A DNA stretch of 64,000 nucleotides from Gavia stellata (taxonomy: Eukaryota; Chordata; Aves; Gaviiformes; Gaviidae): the NCBI RefSeq assembly GCF_030936135.1, contig NC_082608.1, forward strand, positions 7,721,035-7,785,034. Reading direction: 5' to 3'. How positions within the stretch are numbered: position 1 is the stretch's first letter; each line of letters starts with the position of its first letter. Below are positions 52,691 to 64,000 of this stretch, one piece after another. The notes under the pieces were generated by a model, which saw only the letters and a program-made list of their open reading frames with translations, was not told the origin of the DNA and did no database searches. The position numbers and the translations under genes were made by a program.

Positions 52691-54009
52691 TAGGTCACTT
52701 TTTTAAGCTGATCATGGTTTTTGCTGTTCTCCTCTGGCGGTTGTGCTGGTGCCTGGCATTGCTGCCACTGGCGGCTGTACCCCGCTGCTGACTTCTCCAC
52801 TTGCATTGCTCAGCAGGGATGTGTCAGCTGTGCTCAGCTGTGTCTGGGGCTCCCCTCACCTCCTTCAAGCTCCTTTTCAAAGGTCTCACCTCACTCCCGC
52901 TGAAGGAACACTAGCAGTTGAACTGAGAGCATGGCTGGGGCTGGACCCGCACCCTCCTGCTTCCTGGGTGCATGCTGGCTGCCGCCCCGCACCGCCGGGG
53001 AGTGAGAGGACCCAGCCTTGCCTGTGGCTGGCATTAATACCATCAGAACTGGCTTCTCAGAGCTGCGCAGGGGTGAAACAAATCCGGTCCCCTCCACAGG
53101 GAGCGGGGCATCGTGTAGGTAGAAAGCCTGCAAGCTGCGCCCACCTCCAGCTCTCGTGCTCTTTGTGCTCCAGTGCTGACTTCTTGCACAGAAACCCTCG
53201 TGTTTAAATTGCGTTGGTAAGATACTTAGCCTAATGCCTGTGCTTGTCAGTAGCTTGCAAGAGCTTTGCCTGGCCCTACTGAGGAGATTAGACTTCAGTC
53301 TTGCTAGAGCTGTTTTCAGAAGCAGCCTTTAAATCTGTGCACTGAAATTGCTCTCGCAAGCGCATGGGTGAGCAGCCTGACCATGTCGGAGCACTGGCTG
53401 GTGATTGCAAGTGGAAGGTGTATAGAAAAAACCCTGAATGAACAAGTGTAGAGGTTGACCCAGGGCTGTCTTGGAAAAAGAGAGCATTATATTTTCTTTT
53501 CTAGCTTTTATTTTCTGCCAAGCCACATATATTGAATAGCCCTCTCAAGTCATTTGAGGATATTAGGATGTGCAAAAGGAATGAATGCGAAGATGCTATT
53601 TAATAAATAAAGTTATGGGGTCACATGCCAGCATGGTGATGATACAGCAGCTCTAGGTGCCCAGGACACCACATGACCACGGACCCCTTGGGGCTGATGC
53701 ACCAGGGTCAGACCCACACCCCGCGGCACTGCTCCCCTCCAGCGCTTGGGGGCCACCCCAAATAAACCCAATCCCCTGTTTTTTACTCCAAAGGCTCAGT
53801 GCTCGGCTGCTGTGAGCTGCAGCTAATGACTTACGGTCTACGGAGAGCTTTCTAGTTCCACTGCTTAAACCCTTAGATATGCCCTTAAATCTTATGTTAC
53901 CAATAAAATGTGAGAATGTGCATATCCAGGTAAAGGCTTCATGGAGAACGGAAGCATGAGGCTCAAAAATGTCTTAACTATATTAATGTTTTGTTTAATA
54001 TAAGAGTAG

Positions 54010-54028
54010 TTATATATCTATATATATA
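54010..54028. repeat. Short TA-rich dinucleotide repeat
   Basis: Alternating TA with single interruptions. Confidence 0.8.
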
Positions 54029-54709
54029 ATTTACCAAGGACTTCCTAGCTGCCTGTTTTCCTGAGTGCTGAAATGGCACATCTGTGACTGCTCTAATCTG
54101 TATAACCACAATATGCCAGCTGACTGGAAAGTTATGGTGACATTGAAAGCAATTTTATTTAATACTGAGGGTACTTGAGGACTGAGATTTGTTCCCTGTT
54201 TTGGGGCAGGTGCTTGGCCCTGGCCTGCAGGACGAGCCAAGAGTGAAGTAGGGACCTTGCGTGGGATCGGGGTCCCAGGGGAGGGAAGGGTGCTGAAGCA
54301 GTCACCCCCATCCTGCCGTTTGGGCAGGCTGTTGCACCACAGGAACAATGGGTTTCCTTGATGTGGATATTACAGATCAAACCGGTTTAAATTTCTGCCA
54401 CAAAAAGCATCCAATGCTTTTACATGGGGTAGCCACCACGGCAAGTACTGTTTTTTCCAGTTAATTTTAGACATCAAGGAAACCTAATTCCTTCGGGTTG
54501 CTTTCGGTGCCGCAGCCTGAGAAAGCGCAGCGCGGTGTCGGTGATCTGTTTTCCACAGGGGCTGCTGCGATGCGCGCTGCTCCACGCAGCTCCAAAAGAA
54601 CTGGGGCTGCTGTAATTAACGTAGCAAAACCTTGCTTCTAGTGTCAGTTAATTCCTTGCATTTATACAGTGAGGAGTGCTAAAGGATGGACTAAAATATT
54701 TTATGTTTA

Positions 54710-54772
54710 AAAAAGAAAAGAAAAAAAGGGAAAAGGAAAAAAAAGAAAAAGGAAAATAAGGCAAAAAAAAAC
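54710..54772. repeat. Purine-rich low-complexity tract
   Basis: This is an AAAAG/AAGGG-like stretch on the plus strand. The Phe-rich frames on the minus strand here are an artefact of it. Confidence 0.9.
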
Positions 54773-56744
54773 GCTGGCATGAAACCAGCTCCTTTGCACT
54801 GAGAAATAAGCTGTATTGGTGGGCCCGAGGCGCGGGCCAATGGCTGGGAAGGGCTTGGAGAGCGCAAGGTGTGCACCCCAGGCGTGGAGGCTTCCCACCA
54901 TCCATTTTCCTGAAAACAAATACAACAATGGCAAAAATCCTGCAGTAAAATTTGCAGGGTGATTCAGGGCAAGGAAACTCTACTTGCTGCACTGGGACCC
55001 CTGATGGTTTCACCTCCCTGTTCGTTAATTGGTGTCTAAACAAGACTGGTGGGTGTAAGAAGTGGGGAGCAGGAAGGGCTGGTGCTCTCCAAAACAGGTC
55101 TATCTTAAAATACACATTTCACTATCCAGGCAAAAATGAACGATTTGCGTATTTTAACTAGAATATTGTAAGTCCAGTGAAGCTCCTGCTGCTGGACTTT
55201 TGCTGGCTGATGTGTTAAGGTTTCAGGCTGGATCCTTCTGAGTTTTCACCTTCCTTTCTATGAGGAACTGCATCTTTTCAGACTCCCCCAGTAACAGCCC
55301 TAGATGCATTTTCCACTAATGTTTTTACACTTGTATTTAATCCATCAGGACCTTCAGGTCTCAAAAATGGACCTGAAAAAAATTTTAATTCAACGTTAGC
55401 TAATTGCTCTCAGAAGCAATGTTTACTGTTTGTGTTTGAGGAATGTGAAGACCGGGACTTTGCGAAGCGCAAAGAGGCGATGCAGCATGGCTCCGATGTT
55501 GCAAGAAGCTTGTCGAGAGAGGAGTGACCGCAGATTTCTCTTTGTGGGGATTAACCAAGGGGTTGGTTACACTTAAGTATAAGAATATGCTTAAGTTAAT
55601 TTGATTTTCATACTAGATGAAGCATAGTGATCATTGACCAAAGCACTTGCGCTCAGATGAAAGCTCTCTGCACTCTGAAGAAGGTGTACATCGAAACGGT
55701 TTGAGCTGGAATTTGCCTGCCCATGGGCAGCATCCTCCTCTGGAGCTAGCTGGGTGTGCGGGGAGGCTGCACCTCCCTGCCAGGGGGGACGGCTCCAATC
55801 AGTGTGAATGTTTTCTAACTCACTTTGGCCCAAATGGGTCGGGTTAGGGCAGATCAACAGTCTGGCTGGCTGGGGCTGTGCACAAACCTGTCTGCTTGTG
55901 AGCCGGTGCGGGAGCCCTGGAGGGGTGCCTGGCAGCCACGCGGAGGGGAAGGATGCCGGATGTTGGTGCATTCAGCAGATGATGCCCTAATTCAGTTCCC
56001 AAACAGCATTTTGCATTTAGGTTATGCTGACAGGGAGCACCCTGCAGCTAAGCAGAAAAAAACCCCAAATTTGCATGTACAAGGGTTTGCACCAGTTTCT
56101 CTGCAGCCGTGTACAAGCAGTGTAAGTGAAACTGGGCTGCAGCTTCTGCAGGCAGGCAAAGCCCAAACGACTTGCCAGGCCAGGCGTGTTGCTGGCAGCA
56201 GAGCCGTAGCAGGGCCTCGGCAGCCCTGCCCTGCGGGCGGCTGGTACCCACAGCCTGGCTCCACATGAACAGCCCTTTCGATGTGCCTCCCCGCTGATGG
56301 GTGCTTGGCTTCCTCGCTGCCAGGGCCAGCTCATTTTTCTGGGAAGGAGGCAATGTTGCGGGCAGCAGAGCTGCTCTCCTGTGTGCTACGTAGGAGGGCC
56401 TTCCATGCCCCAGATATATCAAACTGCATAATGTTATCTCCTAATGGGAGCGCTGGGACTCAGCTTCAGGAATCTGCAATGTTGGGGCAGTTCCTCACCG
56501 GGAGAGTGGGACCCATGGGTGCCAGTGGTGTGGGATATGGCAGCTGGCTTACGGAAAGGGCACCTGTGGGAAGCAGAGACCCAACAGGAGTTTAAATAGG
56601 ATATCCCTGCCGAGGGAGCCCTGCGGCACTGAGCACCGTGAGGTCTCCGCTGGCGTTCATCTTGCTCACGTCTTCCTGCTGCGCTCCCTCCAGGGATGTG
56701 TTTGTAATGGGGTTGGAGGGTGCCAGCAACCCATAAAAGAGTGA

Positions 56745-57180
56745 CAGACAAGCTGTTACATTGTTATATTTTGCTACCTATCATTTTAATGTCACTTTTA
56801 ATGTATGAATTATACCCCCATTGTGTGTAATTATATTTCTCCTCCCAACTCTGCTCAAGGAACAATGAAAAGATGGAGCTGTTAATATTAAAAACAGCAC
56901 ATCTCTCAAAAAAAGTTAGAGGTCACACCTTAATTCCTAGTGCATGAGGATAGTTAATCAAAAGATGATGGGACTAGAATGAGTAAGGGGACAGAAATAT
57001 CCTGCACAATTTCTTGTGGAATTTAATTAGAAAGGAAATATTAATAGCATCTGTATGTGCAACTCTATTTTGCCTTGCAATGTGAATAGCCTTACCTGAA
57101 GCCAGGCTGATGGAAAGCCCATTGAACTTCTCTTGATTTCCTCCTTTTTTTTTTTTTAATAAAGGAAAATAATGAGCCAA
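56745..57180. promoter_or_regulatory. Candidate conserved non-coding element C
   Basis: About 430 bp of AT-rich, non-repetitive sequence contains GTGTGTAATTATATTTC, GAACAATGAAAAG (SOX-like), GTTAATCAAAAGATG and TTTAATTAGAAAGG. It is sharply bounded by GC-rich DNA on the left. It is the best enhancer-like block in the window. Confidence 0.3.
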
Positions 57181-57184
57181 AATC

Positions 57185-57200
57185 AATAATAATAATAATA
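57185..57200. repeat. Short AAT trinucleotide repeat
   Basis: About five AAT units, next to an AT-rich block that may be a conserved element. Confidence 0.85.
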
Positions 57201-57659
57201 CCTAATAGCAATAAACCTCAGCAGGATTCAACTTCCTATCAGCTCTCCTTAGAGCTTCTCTTTTGGGTCAAGAGATGATGCTAATCGATGAGGCATTTTG
57301 CAAAAGTTCGTGCTCTACTTGTCCCAGTAATGAACCTTCAACCTTTAATTTTCTTAGTAGCACATGGTTCCTCGATGGGAAAGTCACTGTGGGGGCCTTC
57401 ATGTTGGAAAACCAATTATTTATGCTAACTGGGGGGTTGGTACTGTTTGGCTTTGGTCCCCAGTTACTTGGGCAGGTCCATTCCTGGGCCACCTCGTCAC
57501 TGCAGGATGAGCGTTGGCTGCAGATCAGAGCTTCCCGGCTGCTTTCTTCCCAAAATGACATACTGTGCTCCCAGGGCAGGGACCTCATACTGGCTTCAGA
57601 TTCACGGAGTATGCCTGCTGGATGGCATGACTGGAAAATGTTTAAGCAGAAATATAGAT

Positions 57660-57920
57660 AGCTTATTATAACAAAGAAGTGGATTTCCTTCCCTTCCCAC
57701 TCAATACAGACAGAGGTTTTTAATATTCCTTTTTATTAATTTTCTCACAAAAGAGAAAAAAGTTAATATAATCAGTATCTTACAATGTGATTTCAATTAT
57801 GAGATCATAAAGCAGACTCTGTTTCTTAATGAATTAAGAAATGGAGGCTTCGTTAATTGAATTCAGCATGGCTTGCAAAATGCTTTGTTCAGATGAAAAC
57901 TGCTACAAAAATGCAAAGCG
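57660..57920. promoter_or_regulatory. Candidate conserved non-coding element D
   Basis: This AT-rich block with TTATTAATTTTCTC, TTAATGAATTAAG and TTCGTTAATTGAATTC has several homeodomain-type cores. Confidence 0.27.
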
Positions 57921-59969
57921 TTTTCTTACTGGTTATTTTGTTTGCTTTTCCTTTGTGGTTCCTGCGCAGGTGGGCTGGAGGCTGGCTGGGGGCATCGGGC
58001 AGTGTGGTCTGGCTGTGCCTGGCGCAGAGGTGCAGGTTTGCAGCTCTGATGGGAGATGTGGACCAAGGGGAGGTGAAAGAGCGTGGGGAGGAGGCCAACA
58101 CTAAATGGGATGGGACGTCCCTTGGGGTTACACACACTGTTCCCAGCTCTGCCTCAATGAATGCTGTATCTCAAACGGTCCATCCTTCAAGTGCCTATTT
58201 TTTAAAATTATTTCTTCTGTTCAGCAATCCTGATGCTGAAGGAGATCAGGCACATAAGCCAAATTAAATTTCGTCCTTAGCCCCCAAGCATGCTCTGGCG
58301 CTGGTGCTGGAGACCTGACTGAAGCAAACCCCAGTTGTGCCATTGCTTTTAGTCAGCCCGGGAACTTGCCCAGTGGTTTCGAAACAGCAGCTTGCAGCAG
58401 AAAGCATGCTCAGGTGTCCCCTAGGACACCTCTGCCCAATGCAACCACTCTAAATTGTCCTTCTGCTTCCTTGGTTCATTGTTATATTTTCAAAAATCCT
58501 CCTTTTCTTTGGACAATGAATGACCTGCACAGCCCGCCAGTAATGTCAGAGCCTTCCCACGGCAGCGCCTGTCCCATGAATAGCACAGACCAGACAGCAA
58601 TGTGGAGGGGGGCCTTGGTACAGCAACCACAGAGTGTTGGGGAGGTCCTGGTCTCTTGTCCCTCATACCAGCATTGCCAACGAAATCACTTGGCAAAGCC
58701 AGTTCCTTGCCCTGATATGGGTCCATTTGCCCATTGAGGTTTTATGGCATTACAGGTAGAAATGAAGCAAAAACTTTTGCTGAGCTGCACTGTAAAGTGA
58801 CAGTGCTTCATCAACAGCTGCCTTCATAGCGCCAATGTCAGGAGTCAAGATTTCCCAGAGTAGCAGTAATGCGATAAACCCTTCGCATCAGGGATGGCCA
58901 GAGTGGGGAGAGCTGCATGATGCTCTATTAGCAAATGGCTATTAGGAAGGGGCAGCACTTGGCTACCTCGGAGCTCGGATTTGTACTTACCTAGGAAAAA
59001 AAGTGTGTTATGCAAAGGAGGTTTGCTTTGACCTTTAGATTAAGACAATCTTTGCTAAGCGTTCAGGCTGTTATCGTGTAGTGGTGCCTGGTTTTCCTGA
59101 AGATTCTTCAGTGCAGACTTCCTGGTAAAACCAAGATCTTACTTTGTATGTGACATACGCAGAATGATCTCTCATCATGTCTGGCAAAGATTTAAAAAGT
59201 ATGCAGGGAAGTAAGTGTCATCTGGGCATGAATGTTTGAACACGGTCCTTCTGGGATCATTTGAGTCCCTGAGCTGTGGGGTCTACAGTTTAGATCACTG
59301 ACTCAGCTGAGAGATTTGTACGATTACATGGAGCCAGATGACACACTACGGGCTGAGCATCTATGTGAATGATAAATAATCCCACCATTTGCATTCCTCC
59401 AGCATGCCCATCTTTTCCAATCAATGGCCCCTGCCTACCTTTCAGACGTGGTGGAAGTCGGTGCTTGCTTTATGTCCTACCAGACAGTGGTACAAAACCA
59501 GCTGGTGTGTGGACCCGAAATGCCATGCTGAGGGGTGAGCTGTGCCCACCACGGCGCTGCTGCGCACGCACAGCCACAGCAGGCTTGTCCAGCTGGCCAG
59601 GCACTGGAGAAGGGGACTGCAGCTCAGCGGAGCGAGAGACTGCTGCCAGTGCTGCAGCAGAGAGTAATTTTGTGACGAGGAGTGTGTGTTCCCAAGGGCA
59701 GACATCAGCTAGTGCTGGGATGAGCTGGGATATTCTCGTTGTTCCCCATGCTGCTGCTCATGCCAGTGCAGGGGAGGTGGAAAGCTGGATGGGCCTGAGC
59801 ATCCTTCCTTTGCAAAACCTTTTATTTCTGGAAGGGAGCCAGTGGCTGCAGAAGAAGCAGAGAGGAGGGTGCATATCGCCTCCACACAGGGGCACAGGCA
59901 TGTTTAGGCACTGGGGCCTCTGGCAGCTGTCGAGGATTTCCAGCAAGTCCTAGCTCTTGGGCTCATGCA

Positions 59970-60050
59970 GGCACTTGGGCTCCAATTATAGTGATATCTT
60001 GCTCTCAGTCCAATTAAAATTTCATAATCTCTCCACCAGCCAGGGTGGAC
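59970..60050. promoter_or_regulatory. Candidate conserved non-coding element E (short)
   Basis: About 80 bp with two CCAATTA words (TCCAATTATAGTG and GTCCAATTAAAATTTC) between GC-rich flanks. Confidence 0.2.
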
Positions 60051-60419
60051 AGAGTGTTATGCCAGGTCAAGAAATATCTTCTAGCTACAGTACTTCTCCA
60101 GGAAGTTTTTGGCTCCGTGAGGAATAGTACCTATACAGATCCGATGGAGCAGGGCTGTAAAACCGCAGAACTTGCAGCTTCCTTGCAGCCCTTTTTGCAA
60201 GCTATTTTATTCTACGTTTGGGGGCAGGAAAATTAGGCTTTGAAATACGAGTTGTAGATAAGACTGTGAGGAAGCTTAGGATCAACGCCTTCAGTGAAAA
60301 TAAAGCTGTAATACATAAAGCATTAAAAAGGTGAAGTATAATGGCAGCCTCCAAAGACTTCTGAACAGCTGCAAGGAAGTCTGCCTTATTGCTGTGATTT
60401 GAACATGAATTATATGACA

Positions 60420-60860
60420 CTAGGAAAGACCTGCGTCTGATCAGAGAAATGGCTACATGGCTGTTTGCTGCAATACACCAAGGGCTCTATTTTAATCAGA
60501 GGTAGCTGCCATTCGGCCACCTTTTTGTTAATGGTCTTATTGATTATACAGAGCCGCTCACAAGCCTCAAAGCACTTTACAGAATTAGGGGAAGCCTCTG
60601 GAGCAGAGTTGTTGTTTGTTTTTTCTCCGCAGAGCAGCTTCGCTGCAGACCAAATCCTGAGGTCTGTATGTAGCTCCGTCTTAGCCAGACTTCGCTTAGG
60701 CAAAGCTCCAGCTGGCTTCGGTGCTCACCCAGCAAAGGCAGCGAGTGGCTCAGGGCCCTGTCCAGTGCGAGCAGCCAGTGGCAAGAAATGCTCGGATTTT
60801 GCCCAATAATTAAATTTGTAAATAATAAATGAAGTAATTAATTTGGGCCTTGCTGGTGCC
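60420..60860. promoter_or_regulatory. Candidate conserved non-coding element F
   Basis: Two AT-rich parts flank a GC-rich middle. The left part has TTTTTGTTAATGGTCTTATTG; the right part has ATAATTAAATTTG and GAAGTAATTAATTTGGG. It has no coding features. Confidence 0.25.
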
Positions 60861-61969
60861 TGTCTTCAAGCTTCAACCATTTGGGAACGGCTTGTTGTGG
60901 GCAGAGCCGGGCAGGGTGCAGTGCTGCAGCCCCACGCAGCCCAGGAGTCACCATTTGGGGCATCCAGCCCAGGTGTCACTGGTGTACTTGAACATGTTTT
61001 GATTTACCAGCCTCGGTGAAGAGACCCACAACCCTGTCAGCTGCCCATGTTCCTCCCCAGAGCCTTGAATTGAGAATACGCTGTGCTGGGAGATACTTGC
61101 TTTGCTCTCCAAGCTGGCTCTGGAAGCGCAGCTAGTGAGGTGCAAGGGGATGGGCAAGCATGACTTTTCATCAGGTAGGATAACTTTCAGAGCAGAAGTT
61201 GTCTCCTGCAAGCAGCTCCTGGCCCGGCGTGACAGCAACAGTGCTGCTACCATCTGTTGGTGAACAGCAGAAAAGGAGCAACAATAAACCCCTCAATAAA
61301 TCACATCCCGGCCGCGCAGGTATGCGCAGCACCACGTTGGCCGCCATCCCTCAGCAAGCACGGGAAGGTGTGCCGTGCCGCAAAGATCCCTCAGAAAAGC
61401 TGGGTCAGAAGCTTCCCTGAGGACAGTGCCGGCTGTGCTGGCACTGGTGAGCAGCAGGTGACACTCAGCTTGGGGCAGCGGGGAAGGCGGGCAGCACGCT
61501 GCAGCAGGCTGGCAAGGAGCTGTGGCCTCCCACCGTGTTTTCCTCCAAAATCCCATCCCTGGTGGCTACCCCTGGGGGACCAGGAGGGGTGGTGCAGGCA
61601 GGGGCAATGCTGGGGGGACAGCACAGCTCCTGGGTTGCAGCTTTGCCAGGGCCACCCCCGTGTGCTGCCAAAGCGCAGGCGCTGCGGACGCAGCAGGTGT
61701 TGGGGCCAGCAAGCCCCACAGGGTGTCTTCTCCAGGGGACAGCAGCTGCGTGGGGCAGCCCTGGCACAGCGGGGATCTCCTGGTGAGTTAACTCTGTATT
61801 TCCAGGCCCCTTTAGCAGAATGTCCTGGTGCAGGGGAGCCTGGCAGAGCTGCAAAGTGGGGGCTGAGCCGCTGTGAACAATGGCTTTAAGAAGGTGATGG
61901 TATGTCTTAACATCCAAGAGATGCTCATAGAGATCTGAACCTGCCCTTGCAGGTGCTGCTAACCCCTGG

Positions 61970-62270
61970 CAGAAGGTTTACAGCTCCAGAGGTTTATTTA
62001 TTGTTTTAGAGGACGCTCTATTTATCATTTAAAGGTGCTTTCTTAAGATGGCAACCAGCCTTGACCACGGTCCAGCTCATCCCCCCAGCTCCCTGTGGAG
62101 CAAGGCTCCTGCAGCTCCCGCAGAGGTTTTCTGTAAATGTTGTAAAGCTCTTTTTGTATTTTTAATAACGAGGTGGACAATAACTCTATTTACAGGGAAA
62201 TCTTCCTTTTGCGGGAGTATCATGTATACCTCTTTCTTATTTGTTGCTGCCTGTTCCTACAACCCTCTTG
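61970..62270. promoter_or_regulatory. Candidate conserved non-coding element G
   Basis: The block contains GGTTTATTTATTGTTTTAG, TTTATCATTTAAAGG and TATTTTTAATAACGAGG, in a setting otherwise GC-rich. Confidence 0.22.
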
Positions 62271-64000
62271 CAAATGGGTAATTCTTGTTCTGATTTTTTT
62301 CTAGCAGAGATGTTTTGTTTTCCTGTTGGCTGATGCTGTCTGTTCAGTCTGTGGAGGATTAACCTATGTGCTGTTGCTAGGTGGCCTTAAGCAAAGAAAT
62401 AACGCAGATCAGAGGCTCCTGCATTCCTACAGTATGTAACTCCCTTGTTCAGCAATATTTTTCTTTCTCTGTCCCTCTCATGTTTTGCGTTTATGGCTGT
62501 GGAGGTATATATCAGAGGATGCCTATGTAATTTTAACAAAAATAATGGACCAGAGCCCTCTAAAACGTCAGGTTTATTTGGCCTTAAAATATTTAGTAAC
62601 TTTACCAGCTCTTTCCATGGCTTGGTTTCTGACAGTGTCCAAGCCTCTTCCATCCTTTTCAGATTTTTTTTCTTCCTGATGTGAGGTCTTGGGCTCCTGA
62701 GGGACACACGGCTCGTCATCATAGACTGCAGGCGCTGGAAGCAGGCGGTGCCAGCGGGGCAAGGGCTTACACCCCTCTGAGACCACCTGGGTGTGCTGGG
62801 ATCTCATCAGTATCACAGCATGATGGGTCTGGGCATCCCATTGTGTACAAAAAAAAATACTGAGAGCAGGAAAGAGTTCAAGGAAGAGCTGCAGACGTGA
62901 TTGCAGGGCTGACAGAATCGGCTGGGGAGGAAAGATCAGAAGAATTTCATAGTTCTGGCATGCCATACTGCCAGGTCACTCTCTACCACTGCCTGTTGTA
63001 TTCTGCAGCACTTCAGTGCTTTTGCTCAAAGGACCTTTGAAGCCTCTTAAGACCCAAATACAGCCTGAGTCATGAAGCATTCCCCAGTGAGACACAGGAG
63101 TTATTGGCTCCATTTGCTTAGTGGTGAAACTGAGTCAGAGTGATTAGAGCGCCTTGTTTTCCTCACATATGCTCAAATGCGCCGGTTTTAGAGTAACTGT
63201 ACTTCACGTGGACACAGAGCCCGAGTCCCGAGGCACTGCCCTGAGGCCATACAATATTCACGGAAAACCCGGTTACGCTTCTGTTGACTCCAGAGCCCAA
63301 CTTCTGTCTCTGCTCCAGCTCCCATCTCTGCCGGTATTGCTCTGGTCCTCTGTGCCCTGCCTGCACGGGCATATTTTCTACTAACTAAAAATAGTGAGAG
63401 GATTTTGCAGTGTGGTTTCATAGTGAAACAGGACTCTGCAGCCTTCTTCCATGCACGCACATCTGTACCAACTTCTGACAGCATTAGAGAGGCGGAGACC
63501 TCAAAGGCACCCAGTTTCTTCAGATGGGGGCTGGATGAGAGCACCCTGCAAGGCCAGATGGGTGCCTTCTCGCTGTGTGTCCCTGGGGAGAGCACCCAGA
63601 TATCTGGCTCTTTCTGGGAGACTTTCAGTGTCCGCCCCTCCAGAGCGAGCCGTCAGAATGAGTCAGTTGTATTGATCTGGGAAAGCCTTTTATCCCAACC
63701 TTTTTTTTTTTCCTGTTGTTGGACAACTAATTCCCTGTACTGACTGCTGATACCTTGGGATTTCACTTTCTTTTTTACTTTGACCCATCCTGCTGTTTGA
63801 ACTGCTCGTAAGCAGCATTTATCAGCCCTCTTTGGACGCTGATTAGAGCTGAGCAAATACATTACTGTGAATATTTAATGAGTTGGGGTTTAAAGTTTTC
63901 ACATGTCTTTTCTTGAGAGTTCATTTTACAGATGTTTTCTGAAATGTGGTTATTCTGAAATAATTTGAAATCTCCTGAAATTGTACACTGGACTTAATAT

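Larger units (their letters stand above)
40900..64000. other. Gene-poor region, probably regulatory flank of ZNF423
   Basis: No coding exon was recognised on either strand. In particular, I found no start resembling the ZNF423 N-terminus and no C2H2 zinc-finger motif. The content seen is two CR1 fragments, simple repeats, and alternation of GC-rich unconstrained-looking DNA with AT-rich blocks rich in TAATTA, ATTA and SOX/homeodomain-like words. Assignment to the ZNF423 flank is by synteny with human. Confidence 0.4.

Noticed and set aside
54648-55115. 155-codon minus-strand frame
   Set aside because: Its middle is translated from the purine-rich tract (Phe/Ser/Leu runs); not a gene.
40900-64000. 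Search for ZNF423 coding exons
   Set aside because: No N-terminal motif and no C2H2 zinc finger was found on the plus strand, so no exon is claimed.

Overview
This window looks like genomic DNA from a bird. Two things support that: a 3' fragment of a CR1 retroposon with the usual avian tail, and a solo LTR of an avian endogenous retrovirus type, alongside vertebrate exon-intron structure and CpG-island promoters. The two genes that can be read with certainty are CNEP1R1 and HEATR3, both on the minus strand. In human they are also neighbours on one strand (16q12, from memory), with ZNF423 upstream, so the right-hand part is probably the regulatory flank of ZNF423. No ZNF423 coding exon was seen.

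Layout. Positions 1-5545 hold the first four coding exons of HEATR3, which runs off the left edge; its promoter is a CpG island at about 4.96-5.83 kb. Positions 6.2-13.14 kb hold all six coding exons of CNEP1R1 (125 aa), ending about 0.6 kb before the HEATR3 start codon. Its promoter is a CpG island at about 12.7-13.8 kb that carries two CCAAT boxes in opposite orientation.

From 13.4 to about 26 kb on the plus strand, diverging from CNEP1R1, lies a chain of exon-like segments. Several read as a decayed relative of NCOA5: an RS-like exon, a linker exon, and two copies of the anticodon-binding-like domain, broken by stops and frameshifts. Splice phases agree across three successive segments. 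This is the most interesting signal in the window. The family assignment rests on alignment by eye with NCOA5 from memory. A 1.1 kb solo LTR with a 5-bp target duplication sits inside this stretch at 22.5-23.6 kb.

From 26 to 64 kb there is no recognisable protein-coding gene. There are two further CpG islands (about 34.4 kb and 39.9-40.9 kb), several exon-like segments that may belong to non-coding RNAs, two CR1 fragments, simple repeats, and several AT-rich blocks that resemble conserved developmental enhancers.

Together, CNEP1R1 (lipin-phosphatase regulation at the nuclear envelope/ER) and HEATR3 (nuclear import of 5S RNP ribosomal proteins) are unrelated housekeeping genes packed head-to-tail. 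The rest is a lost or decaying gene followed by a regulatory landscape.
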